Positions 20,401 through 29,902 of a stretch of 58,527 bases of DNA are shown piece by piece. The stretch is from a virus. The stretch spans positions 1 to 58,527 of IMG/VR virus record IMGVR_UViG_3300021961_000112; one strand, written 5' to 3'. The notes below the pieces were generated by a model, which did no database searches, was not told where the DNA came from, and was given only the letters and a program-made list of their open reading frames with translations. The position numbers and the translations under genes were made by a program. How positions within the stretch are numbered: position 1 is the first letter of the stretch; each line of letters opens with the position of its first letter.

Positions 20401-23400
20401 TCGCATTACCTCATCATTAATTTTTATTAAATCTCCACCATAGAAAGATGTTGAATTGTCCAATTCAATACTTTCATCAGTTAAAAATACTGGAGATGTC
20501 AACGATGCAGTTAATCCTGTGGCCACTATTGGTGATTGAATAATATTATCAATAGCAACTACCAATCTAGAATTTTTATTCTGAGATAAAAATTTATGCT
20601 GTGTTCCACTACCAAGTGAAGTTAGATTTAATACGTTGGGGATTGGTCTTAATGCTTCAGAAGCAGAAGCTGCAACTCTAATTTTATTGTTGTTTAAATT
20701 TACAACATATAATGTGCTTGGAAGTATGGTTGTAGAACCTATTCCTGCAATAGTAGTTGTCGCTATTCCTATTGGATTTCCAAAGTTGGCATCATATGTT
20801 ATTTTTTCTCCAGTTGAATAAAAATGAGATGGAATTTTTATGGTATTTCTTGATAAATCTACAATCGAAGAATCGGATGCTGAAAAATATCTTTCAAAAA
20901 GAGGATATCCTTTGTGAGTTAAATTGAATGTTCTTACTTGGTCAACCTCAGTACCACTATAAGAACCATATTGAGAACTCACATTTAGGTTACTTAATTG
21001 ATATGATTTTATATCGCTACCTTCAAGACCAAGTAAATTTGCATATACTTTTACCTGAACTTGAATATTAGGTAACGGAGTAAATAACAGTTGAGTTGTC
21101 GATCCAATTCCAGTTACTGATGCGCCAATTGTACCAAGACCAGCAAAAGTCTGAACATTGCCATATTCTGTTATTAAAGGTTCTGAAGTTACATCATCAA
21201 CTATCAAAATAACTTCGGAAAAGGAACAGCGATTATTTGTAATGTCAGAAACTTGAACTAAACAATATGCACAATCATGCTCCCCAGTAAAACTCAAAAT
21301 GGTTGATGCAGTCGGTGTTGGAGAGCTTGGTATAGAAACACTATTTGCTCTTATTTCTCCATATTCTAGTTCAATTGTCCCAATTCCTGATGAATTTGTA
21401 TCACCAAGAGCAACATTTGCAGTGTTTATATAGAAAGTATTTCCAACAGAAACATTTGGTATAAAGTCTATTTTTAGATTTCCACCAGAAATGTATGGGT
21501 AATATGTGCCATAACCAGATGACTCTGTAGTCCTTGTCTTTGTTGATAATTCTCCATATTCAATAAAATCAATAGATGCATTAGTTCCTGTGTGAACTAC
21601 ATTTAGCTCATTAAATTGATAATTTAAACTGTCTCTGTATATCTGTACTAAAATTTTAGCCGAAGTGTATGAAGTTGCCAAACTAACAACATTTATTGTA
21701 GAGGCAGTTGAAGATATATTACTTGTATCTACTTTAACAATTGAACCAATTGTTGTTGTTCCAACTCCAGTAAAAGCATCGTCTAAATTGTATGATAATA
21801 AAGCAACATCATAATTATTAATAGTATACCTTGTAGGATAAAAACGAACAATTCCAAATGGTTGATCAACTATAAAATCAAAAGAACCCAAATCATATGC
21901 AGTTTCAATCCTTCCATATTGGTTTATGGCACCGTATGAATCGTTATGAATAAGAGATGTCAACATTACTTGCCTTTGTCCAGTAAATTGTTTATCTCTA
22001 ATATATGAAAGAAACTTTAAAGATCTAGTTGTGTTAATATTAAACTTGTAAACATTGGAGTATTTTTCTGGTCTTTCTCCACTATTAAAATATGGACTAA
22101 TATCATCTATTAGTAAAACCCTATTTCCTCTCGCCTCATAATAATCAGTAAGAGGTATGTTATCAAAATATATTTTATTACTTGCAATTTTTGAATTTAG
22201 ATTCAAATAATTTTCTCTTCCCAAATCAAAATCCGTCACACAATTTAAATCGCCATAACTAATCAGTTCTACTTTAACATCAGTGGCAGTTGTATCTGTA
22301 GAAAGACCCACAAACAAATTACTAAAATCATTATCTAGTTTGGACTCCATTTGAAAATCTGAGTATTTTTTAAATCCGACAGTATGATTTAAAGCACTGA
22401 CAGCATCATTCCAAGTATCATAGTCAACTCTTGATTTTAATGAATATGAAAAATTCTGATAGTACAAACTATCTTGAATTCTCTGTGCATTATCATTTAA
22501 AAATCCAGCATTAGACTCCCATCCACCAAGTACTTTAATTGAAAAATCAGTTTTTGCATGAGAATTAAAATCGACTATTGATGATGCAGTTCCTATTGTT
22601 TTTGAAGACAATCCTTCTATAATGCTACCAATTTTAAAGTCGCTTTTTGATGATATTTTTAAATATTTGGTAATTGGATCCCAGTTTTCAACAACTCCAA
22701 GAGAACCGTTAGATCTTACGGTTTCTCCTTTTTTATATTCATCTTGTTTAATTGTTGGTACAAATGTAGGAAAATTTCTCTCTGGAACTATTCTTCCCGA
22801 AGAATTGATTGGGTCATATATGCCTGGAGATTCAGAATCTGAGAGATATCCATCCAAACTATAAGTTACCGCGCTAACACCACCAATATTTAAGTCTATA
22901 CTTTTTATTGCGAATAAAGAATATTCATAATTTGAAGAATTAAATCCCTTAGATGTAGAATTTACACCCACACTAATATTTTCAATTAAAACTTTATCAC
23001 CGACTCTAATTGGATATGTATTGGCATCGAAGTTTCCAATATCGCTGAAAGAAAATGGCAAATAAACTTTTGCTTCTTTAGTAGTTGGATTATATGTTAT
23101 GTCCGTTATTCCTATACCATTTGAATTTTGTGTTGGGATTATTGTTGGGATAGAATCAGTTAATCCTTTGGCATTGATTTTAATCGTTACTTTATTATCT
23201 CCAAGTTTATAACTCAAATCAGATGGTATTACTTTTTTAGTTCTTCCATCCAAAACTAGAAGTTTCGGTGCAGTTGTGTATCCTCTTCCTTGGGAAGATA
23301 TTCCAATATTGTCAATGGAAAATAAATTATCAATTTTTATATTCTCTGGAAATTCTGCATATGGTCTTAAAGTTTTATCTGAGGTGAAATCAAATCCACC

Positions 23401-26400
23401 ATCTACTATTTTTATTTTTATTTTTTTAATTTTTCCAATTGTATTAGTTTCTGCATTTAATATACACCCGCTACCCTTTAAAGAACTTACTGAAGTTATT
23501 CCTGGTAAAGAATAATAATTTGTTCCTTTATTTGCAATTTTTATCTTAGAAATTGCACCTGATGCAGTTAAAGATTCTGTCGTGTATTTCAGATACGATG
23601 ATAATGTAGATGTAGGAGAAATTTCAGATGTATATGATTGGACTTCTGGAGTTGTGGGAAGAAAATATTCGAAATAATTTGGATCAGAAACTCTTATTTT
23701 ATAAGTGCCATTATAAACGCTATTTCTTATTCTGAGTTGATTGTAAGAATTTACAATTTCATCTTTTACAATTTCTTTCTGTGCTTCGGGTAAGAAGAGA
23801 CCATTAGAATCTAATGGAACTAAATCATAGTATAAAATATTTGGCGTAAATTCATCAATTTTTAAAGTTAGCGCAGATCCAGGAGTTCCAACTACTCCAT
23901 TTCTTTGCACATTAAAACTACTATCTCTTTGATCGGAGTCAAAAACTTTTCTAAATTGTTCATCTACATACAATTCAAACTTAAATGATGGGTATGTTTT
24001 AAGTGCATTAACGTATGATAGAGATGAATCAGATAAGTCAAATGTTACTGTAGAATTTTTATAAAGATCTATAGGTGGATTTATTGGTGATATAGTTCCA
24101 TCCGATGAACTTGTAATATTAATAGTACTTGGCCTTTCAATAGTAGAATCGTAATAAGAATTTGAAAGTTTAATAATATCCTTATTAATCGAAACAACAT
24201 AATACATTTGATTACTGACTAATCCCCCAGAAGGAGAATCTGAAGTATAAATCACTCTTTGCCCATTAATATATCCATGATTTAAAATAGTAATTGTACT
24301 ATTTGCTGTACTTATATTTGCTCCAGTAAAATCTCTAGGATTTACTACAATTCTTCTATTAAAGTTATTATATTTTACAATAACAGTTGTAGAAGATGCA
24401 CTTACCATTACATTAACAACATCATCAGTTGTTAATCCATGAGTTTGTGCAGTAGAAACTGTGACAACATGTTTTGATAAATCGCATTTAATTTCTGGAT
24501 AATTTGTTTTGAAACTATGATAAGTTCCTGTGCCTATTCCTGTAAAAAATAGTAATCCAATATTTTTTGTGGATGTTGTTATGCCAGAGAAAAATCCAGT
24601 GCTCCCTAAACCAACTTGTACTGTAGAAATACCAATTAAATTCTCATTTATTTTTGCAACGTATAAAGATGAATTGTTAGATAAAGATGTAGTTCCTATC
24701 CCTGTAGATGAAACAACAATGGGACTTCCATTATTAACTTCGTAAGTTAATAAATCTCCGGTGTTTAATCCATGTTCTGGTAAATAAATCGTTCTGAGTG
24801 GTATGAATACTTGTGTTGCACCAGCTCCAGGATTGGAAAAATAAATTGTTGTCCCTATCCCTACATTACCATTAGTTCCTATTCCCAGAGATTCTTTTGG
24901 ATTAAAATAAATTTGTTTATTTTCTAAGTATGAACTATAATTTGTTATGTCATTTTCTTTAGAAACTTTCACAAATAACTTTCTAGGATCTTCATATAAA
25001 AGTGTTGTAATACTATGAGATAATCCAGGAGTTCCCTCTATTTGTCTCAATATTCTTAATCTTGAAGATTTTCTATCAACATTTAAAATTTTTACTTTTT
25101 CACTATCAATGCTATAAATATCATTCTCCCTTATACTTAGAAAATCTAAATTTCCTCTAACCGATATGTAAGTAACTATTCCAGTTACATTTGCAGAGGC
25201 AATTCCTACCGTTGTAGTTCCCAAACCAACTAAAACTAATCTATTTGTTGCAACTCCTACAATATAATTTCCAGCAACTATATTTGAAGTTGTATTTAAT
25301 CCGGATATTTTAACTAAATCATAAGTGTTAATATTGTGTGGAAAATTGTTATATAAAACATATTCTCCTTTTTTGTTTGATGGATATATTGGAACACTAT
25401 AAAAGTGAGTACTTGCAGTGCTCACTGTAGAAATAAATTTTCCGACTAGTTCAGAAACAACTGCCGATGCAGAACTTCCTAAGGTTCTAGGATTTCCCTC
25501 AGAATCTATGTTATTAAATATTAATTTGTCATTTACTTTATAATTGTTTCCCCCAGAAGATATTCCAATACTATCAATTGAACCAGGAGAAACTCCGTCA
25601 ATATCTATCGATTGGTTTAAATTATTTGGTAAAGTTATATATTCATATCTAGAATTAGTTTTTGTTATATTATAAGCATAAGTATTTCTAATCCAATCAG
25701 TTTTATTGAGATCTATATCATCTTGATTGGATTTTTTCTTAAAATTAAAATCATTTGGTTTTGAATTAAAGAAATTTCCTATTAGGTAAGGAAATTTTGG
25801 TCTATAATATCTCTTAAATGGTCCTGAAGAATCTACTGAAGATTCTTCAAATGTTGCAAAATACGCATAAGTTCCGTTTGGAAATTCTGGAGTTATACAA
25901 AATCTTCCATTATTTTCATCCAATACAGATTCGTCATTTGATTTTTGGTATTTAAAATCCTCAACAAAGAATCCTGGTTGAAAATACTTTGCAGATGGTC
26001 TAGTTTGATCTATGAATAAGTTATATCCACTTTTTATTTGAGAAACAACGCCACCAGATTTTTTGGAATAACCATATGGACCATAAATTGGATGTCCATC
26101 ATAAGACCATCCAATTATTGGAGAATGATCCGTTGATTTTATTTCTTTGTTTCTGGAAAACTTTAAGTCTGGATTTGAAAATAAAATTTTTCCTGATTGA
26201 TCTCTAGAATATAAGATTTGTCTTAATTTTCTTGGAGCGTATAGATGGCAATATTGAATTTCATATTGATCGTTTAATCCACTACTTAAAAATCCATCAT
26301 CTTCTGTAAATGTGTTCAAATATTTTGCAAATAAATTTACAGTCCATGTTTTAATTTTTGAAGCGAATTTTGCACCACTTCCCGGATGAAAAACGATTAT

Positions 26401-29400
26401 TCTTGTATTGTTGGGAGAATATCCTGCACCTGGTTCAATAATTTTAACATCAACTATTTGATTATTTAAAACTACTGGAGTTAATACTGCACCATTTCCA
26501 TCTCCAACTACAATTAAATCTGGCGAACACGTATAATTTTGACCAACAGAATTAATGAGAACTTTTTGTATACGTCCACCTGAAACTACTACATCAAATT
26601 CTGATCCGGAACCAGACAAAATGTTAAGAGAAGGTTGTCTTTCAATATTAAATACTTCTTCAAGACCATAAGAAGAACCTTTTGATTCTAAATGAAATGA
26701 AGTTATTTCACCTCTAAAAATGGGATCAATTTGCGCTTTATATTGTGAAGATAATCCAACGTTTCCAATTATTTCAACCTCAATATCTGGATAATTAAAT
26801 ACATGAATGTCAGAATTTTTTGAAGTAAGATTTACAAATTGACTTGTATTATAAAAATAATCTTGAACATAACTACCAGTTCCAATTTCGCATAGTTTGA
26901 ACTGATTATCATCTATTTTTAATACATAATAATTTTTATTTTGTACCAATCCACCGATAACAGTTCCTGTAGTGGTGTACTTTACAACTTCCCCAGAAAG
27001 AAAACCATGATTTTCTATTGTTATTATATCTGAGGCAATATTAATACCCGAATATGAAACCGTTCTTTTTTTATTTTGGTATCCACTTCCCGTATTTTCT
27101 ACGCTTATGGACGATAAAATTCTTTTCCGATTTACAGATTCAAAATCATGATTTCCTATTCCGTGATTAGTCAATGTTATTGTGTTTATTCCTGAAATAG
27201 AATCACCTAGCGTTTTGTGTAATTTTATTTTTGTCGTTGAAACTGTGGAAACATAATATTTTGAATCTGTAGATAATCCACCAACTGCAGTATGAGAGTT
27301 GGTTTTATATATTACTTCTTCTCCATTTTTAAATTTATGATAAGTAGAAAATCCAATAGTAGAAATAGTGCTACCAATCCCAACTAATCCAGAACTTTTT
27401 TCCGAATTAAACGTGGATTTGTGTGTGATTAATTTGGTATTACATTTAGCTACGGCACCAATTCCATTACCTCCGGTAATTTTGACAATTGGGTCTTCCA
27501 AATAATCAAAACCAGGGTTTAATATGCGAATTTCTTTTAAAGATCCAGAAACTGAGCAATGTCCAGTAGCACCACTTCCCACTGAGTCTGAGATTATTAA
27601 TGTTGGAGGATTTATTATGTCATAATCGGATCCTCCCGAAATTACATCAATCTTTTCTAAGGGTCCAAAGAAGATTTTATCCTTTGACTTATAATTTAAA
27701 ATTTCCGTACCATTGATTAAAATACCAGTAAATCCGTGAGATGTTGGTTCTAATTTTTCTGATGCAATTGGAGTAGAAATTTTTCTCAATAATTTTTGCG
27801 ATTTTATCGTTTTACCGCTAAATTGTATAGGTTCTATTTTATTATTATTAATTACAATATCATTTTCTGGAGATACATATTTTTCATATAGAATATCGGA
27901 TTTACTCTTCGATAGTTTAATATTGTTTTTATCAATTCTTTTAATAAAATAAATTCCTTCATCGAATAGAGAAGATGATATTATTTCAAAATTGTTTATA
28001 CTTCCATCAATATCTCTAGATTGTATTGTTTCTTTTTCTGGCGTATAATAGACACAATCTCCCGTATAAAATCCATGATCAATAGTAGACGTTAATTTGA
28101 AGATTGTGGATCCTGCAATGTAAGATCCAGAAAAATAAACAGATCTATTGTTTGAATTTAATTCAGTGTTTGGATAATATGGAATAGATGGAGATGATAT
28201 TAATAGGTCATTGTTTTTATTTGTATAGACATTTTGAATATCGGTCGATGTTTCTCCAATATATGAATATTTTGAAGAATTTCCTTTTAAAATATTTCTT
28301 TTTACTGTGTACAAACCTTGTGGTAAAAATCCCTGCCCGGAAATAACAATAGTTTTATCTGAAGTTACATCAATTATAGTGGATTGCTTTTTGTTACCTA
28401 AATTATCAATAATTTGTAAAGTATCGCCGACTTTTAAATTATGATTATCTTTTAAAGTTAATGAATAAGTATTATCAAAATCATCAATTATATTATAAGA
28501 CTCTACATCATAAACAATAGGTAAGTTAAATATCCATTCATTTGACCTTGCATCACCATCTTCAAAACCAAGTGTTTTTATTCTAATAGTATCTCCTTCA
28601 CTGAACAAAATATTATCATTGGGAATTTCTACATCATTTAAAGTAGAAACAATTCTTACTCTAATTTCTTCACCATCTTCTGTGTTGGCATATGCATAGG
28701 TGTTAACTCCAATTGTGGAATTATCTAAAATATTTTTTGTAATGTCAGAGCATCCAATAAACTGAGTTAAACTTTTAGAATTATATGAAACTACACCTTG
28801 TGTACCATCTTCATAATTTACTAAAAATTCACCTTTATTTGGAAATCCTACAGTAGAATCAACATCTATTGTAGTTGATTGTGTATTATAGTTTCCAATA
28901 ACTCTAGTTTTTGGATGTACAGAAAACCCTCCATAAATGGCACCGTCATATATTAGGTCTCTATTATATCCCCCATCAATTTTTAACTTATAAAATATTT
29001 TACCATCGCTTGTAACTATTTCTTCGAGAGGTTCAGTTATTGTACCATAAGCTTTTGTAATATTTAAATATTCATTTTGGAATAATGTAAGATTTCTAAT
29101 TTTTTCTATCGGACCAGATATCTTTTCTATAATAAAATCATTTGTTATTTTATACTGAGCGTCTGAAGGTCTAAAAAGGAAATTTTTTGGACGCAATACT
29201 TCTACATCTTCACCATATAAAGATCTGAACAGAATTTCAAACGATTGATCTGTACCTTTACTTCTATAAAAATCTTTTATTTGTTTAATAATAGTTGCTT
29301 CGTTCGCTCTTTCAACAAAACTTCTATTCTCAAATCCTGGTGTTAATTGATATTTTAATTTGAGTAGAAATTCTTTTAAAAATAAAGAACTTAAATTATA

Positions 29401-29898
29401 AATCTTTGCACCGGATTTATGTGAAGATGAATCTGATTTTTTGAAAATTAATTCGTCAGAGGGACGAAGCCTGTAAGTAGAAGCTATTCCAACATTTACA
29501 TTTTTATGAGATATTATACCACTAAATCCTCTATGGCAATTTTCAAATCCAGTTTGAGTTTTATTTTCATATAAAATTAATTCATCATCTATTGATATTA
29601 AACCATAATTGTTTGGAAAATCAATTTGATTTTGTTCAAAATTTAAAAAATCTACTGATATGTTTTCTTCTATACTAGAAATATCGGATTGTAAAAGAAC
29701 AAAATCTGTCAGTTCTGTTGTGTTATCTACTTTTACGTATCTATCAATATTTTGTATTAAATCTGCAGGACCACCCGGAAATTCCTGGGACAAATAATAC
29801 TGTTTAAGAAATTCTGCAACAAGAGGATAATCTTCTTTCACATACTGTGGAAGTTGATTACTTACAATGTCTTTGATTTGAATTCTTTTTTCTAGCAT
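17404..29898 (-). CDS. gp7: Giant baseplate wedge protein, gp7-like, with YHYH domain
   Basis: At 4,164 residues this is four times the size of T4 gp7 (1,032). A stretch near residues 196-240 (IIKQIKDFYRSKGTDQSFEI, LFRSLYGEDVEV) parallels the C-terminal gp7 motif RSYDFYSTKGIEASYKFLFK. Position between gp6 and gp8 also fits gp7. Residues of about 1,250-1,375 carry the features of a YHYH domain (HSPIIGWSYDGHPIYGPYGY, NNGRFCITPEFPNGTYAYF). Many short GxGYxxxPxVxI units and SxTHGFxTG-type beta repeats fill the rest, for example near 750-800 and 3,850-3,910. It probably forms the wedge hub contact and large peripheral baseplate structures. The reading frame is uninterrupted across 12.5 kb. Confidence 0.87.
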   Translation of the reverse strand: MLEKRIQIKDIVSNQLPQYVKEDYPLVAEFLKQYYLSQEFPGGPADLIQNIDRYVKVDNTTELTDFVLLQSDISSIEENISVDFLNFEQNQIDFPNNYGLISIDDELILYENKTQTGFENCHRGFSGIISHKNVNVGIASTYRLRPSDELIFKKSDSSSHKSGAKIYNLSSLFLKEFLLKLKYQLTPGFENRSFVERANEATIIKQIKDFYRSKGTDQSFEILFRSLYGEDVEVLRPKNFLFRPSDAQYKITNDFIIEKISGPIEKIRNLTLFQNEYLNITKAYGTITEPLEEIVTSDGKIFYKLKIDGGYNRDLIYDGAIYGGFSVHPKTRVIGNYNTQSTTIDVDSTVGFPNKGEFLVNYEDGTQGVVSYNSKSLTQFIGCSDITKNILDNSTIGVNTYAYANTEDGEEIRVRIVSTLNDVEIPNDNILFSEGDTIRIKTLGFEDGDARSNEWIFNLPIVYDVESYNIIDDFDNTYSLTLKDNHNLKVGDTLQIIDNLGNKKQSTIIDVTSDKTIVISGQGFLPQGLYTVKRNILKGNSSKYSYIGETSTDIQNVYTNKNNDLLISSPSIPYYPNTELNSNNRSVYFSGSYIAGSTIFKLTSTIDHGFYTGDCVYYTPEKETIQSRDIDGSINNFEIISSSLFDEGIYFIKRIDKNNIKLSKSKSDILYEKYVSPENDIVINNNKIEPIQFSGKTIKSQKLLRKISTPIASEKLEPTSHGFTGILINGTEILNYKSKDKIFFGPLEKIDVISGGSDYDIINPPTLIISDSVGSGATGHCSVSGSLKEIRILNPGFDYLEDPIVKITGGNGIGAVAKCNTKLITHKSTFNSEKSSGLVGIGSTISTIGFSTYHKFKNGEEVIYKTNSHTAVGGLSTDSKYYVSTVSTTKIKLHKTLGDSISGINTITLTNHGIGNHDFESVNRKRILSSISVENTGSGYQNKKRTVSYSGINIASDIITIENHGFLSGEVVKYTTTGTVIGGLVQNKNYYVLKIDDNQFKLCEIGTGSYVQDYFYNTSQFVNLTSKNSDIHVFNYPDIEVEIIGNVGLSSQYKAQIDPIFRGEITSFHLESKGSSYGLEEVFNIERQPSLNILSGSGSEFDVVVSGGRIQKVLINSVGQNYTCSPDLIVVGDGNGAVLTPVVLNNQIVDVKIIEPGAGYSPNNTRIIVFHPGSGAKFASKIKTWTVNLFAKYLNTFTEDDGFLSSGLNDQYEIQYCHLYAPRKLRQILYSRDQSGKILFSNPDLKFSRNKEIKSTDHSPIIGWSYDGHPIYGPYGYSKKSGGVVSQIKSGYNLFIDQTRPSAKYFQPGFFVEDFKYQKSNDESVLDENNGRFCITPEFPNGTYAYFATFEESSVDSSGPFKRYYRPKFPYLIGNFFNSKPNDFNFKKKSNQDDIDLNKTDWIRNTYAYNITKTNSRYEYITLPNNLNQSIDIDGVSPGSIDSIGISSGGNNYKVNDKLIFNNIDSEGNPRTLGSSASAVVSELVGKFISTVSTASTHFYSVPIYPSNKKGEYVLYNNFPHNINTYDLVKISGLNTTSNIVAGNYIVGVATNRLVLVGLGTTTVGIASANVTGIVTYISVRGNLDFLSIRENDIYSIDSEKVKILNVDRKSSRLRILRQIEGTPGLSHSITTLLYEDPRKLFVKVSKENDITNYSSYLENKQIYFNPKESLGIGTNGNVGIGTTIYFSNPGAGATQVFIPLRTIYLPEHGLNTGDLLTYEVNNGSPIVVSSTGIGTTSLSNNSSLYVAKINENLIGISTVQVGLGSTGFFSGITTSTKNIGLLFFTGIGTGTYHSFKTNYPEIKCDLSKHVVTVSTAQTHGLTTDDVVNVMVSASSTTVIVKYNNFNRRIVVNPRDFTGANISTANSTITILNHGYINGQRVIYTSDSPSGGLVSNQMYYVVSINKDIIKLSNSYYDSTIERPSTINITSSSDGTISPINPPIDLYKNSTVTFDLSDSSLSYVNALKTYPSFKFELYVDEQFRKVFDSDQRDSSFNVQRNGVVGTPGSALTLKIDEFTPNILYYDLVPLDSNGLFLPEAQKEIVKDEIVNSYNQLRIRNSVYNGTYKIRVSDPNYFEYFLPTTPEVQSYTSEISPTSTLSSYLKYTTESLTASGAISKIKIANKGTNYYSLPGITSVSSLKGSGCILNAETNTIGKIKKIKIKIVDGGFDFTSDKTLRPYAEFPENIKIDNLFSIDNIGISSQGRGYTTAPKLLVLDGRTKKVIPSDLSYKLGDNKVTIKINAKGLTDSIPTIIPTQNSNGIGITDITYNPTTKEAKVYLPFSFSDIGNFDANTYPIRVGDKVLIENISVGVNSTSKGFNSSNYEYSLFAIKSIDLNIGGVSAVTYSLDGYLSDSESPGIYDPINSSGRIVPERNFPTFVPTIKQDEYKKGETVRSNGSLGVVENWDPITKYLKISSKSDFKIGSIIEGLSSKTIGTASSIVDFNSHAKTDFSIKVLGGWESNAGFLNDNAQRIQDSLYYQNFSYSLKSRVDYDTWNDAVSALNHTVGFKKYSDFQMESKLDNDFSNLFVGLSTDTTATDVKVELISYGDLNCVTDFDLGRENYLNLNSKIASNKIYFDNIPLTDYYEARGNRVLLIDDISPYFNSGERPEKYSNVYKFNINTTRSLKFLSYIRDKQFTGQRQVMLTSLIHNDSYGAINQYGRIETAYDLGSFDFIVDQPFGIVRFYPTRYTINNYDVALLSYNLDDAFTGVGTTTIGSIVKVDTSNISSTASTINVVSLATSYTSAKILVQIYRDSLNYQFNELNVVHTGTNASIDFIEYGELSTKTRTTESSGYGTYYPYISGGNLKIDFIPNVSVGNTFYINTANVALGDTNSSGIGTIELEYGEIRANSVSIPSSPTPTASTILSFTGEHDCAYCLVQVSDITNNRCSFSEVILIVDDVTSEPLITEYGNVQTFAGLGTIGASVTGIGSTTQLLFTPLPNIQVQVKVYANLLGLEGSDIKSYQLSNLNVSSQYGSYSGTEVDQVRTFNLTHKGYPLFERYFSASDSSIVDLSRNTIKIPSHFYSTGEKITYDANFGNPIGIATTTIAGIGSTTILPSTLYVVNLNNNKIRVAASASEALRPIPNVLNLTSLGSGTQHKFLSQNKNSRLVVAIDNIIQSPIVATGLTASLTSPVFLTDESIELDNSTSFYGGDLIKINDEVMRITSIQKNNVVNVRRSWMGTDIANHSGGSLVNTVVGSYNIVNNNISFAEAPYGNVPQTYTTSPPDEQDWVGISTGSSFSGRCFMRSGIQDSLNDTYSKNYIFDDIATGFNGITSTFTLKSSQSNITGISEEGALILINDIVQARGLSSDLENERKGINFILSESSGITSATFIGSATSVSYDINSSGLPKGGIIVSVGSTEGLGYQPLVSAGGTAIVSLAGTIQSISIGNTGSGYRASAYYDIPTNISSVVGVGSTEIFIENKNSVFGLLNLLNTGSNCSIGVGTFIFSTNIVSVGSSFVRIGFGSTSSNQISVGTPVNIKISNPQVGIVNVGISSTSAENSTKTYVGFATIIKGKISESVTITKVASGYTSSNPPQVIIDDPLSYSDVPLIYSSSSISGVGTAATIDIVVGQGSSVIDFEIKNTGYNYRAGQTLTVPIGGLTGIPTTSSFKEFQISIQEVFNDKFTGWAFGELQILDDISDLFDGERVAFPLKYFGELISIRSARGSNINPQELLLVFINDVLQEPGKGYTFRGGSNIFFTEPPKPPVLEIPNTGDSCKILFYKGTASVDVVYKNIIETVKPGDGLTLGFDSTLNQSYGLQEDERIVDAILSSDLASTNPYYGPGNTKDETLTRPITWCRQTEDKIIDEQEVSKDRMLYEPVINPSAYLIKSVGIGSTIVFVDNLKPIFNQVNENKSLIPSFQDEFLSFQKQITFIPQETKRDAFATAIVSVAGTISSIAISTGGFGYLSVPDVVIQNPIGFGTTCRAEATASISSGIVTSITITGPGTEYSQENPPVVLISPPSFESETNNVVQYEGDFGIISGISTTSVGVASTGIIFDFAIEKDSILRVVGIASTSITGVTTISGIQTGYYFAVYNSRVGNGVTSLDENLQVIGIGTTGLDNIYRVASVSLAQTAVPGLGVTYVARVTVSVSGYNGLSGIGYSSLFAEYSWGKITLKTRTKDNEYNSYTKSGFSGISTGTMIMRTNPLKYYNYGI

Positions 29899-29902
29899 TT
29901 TA

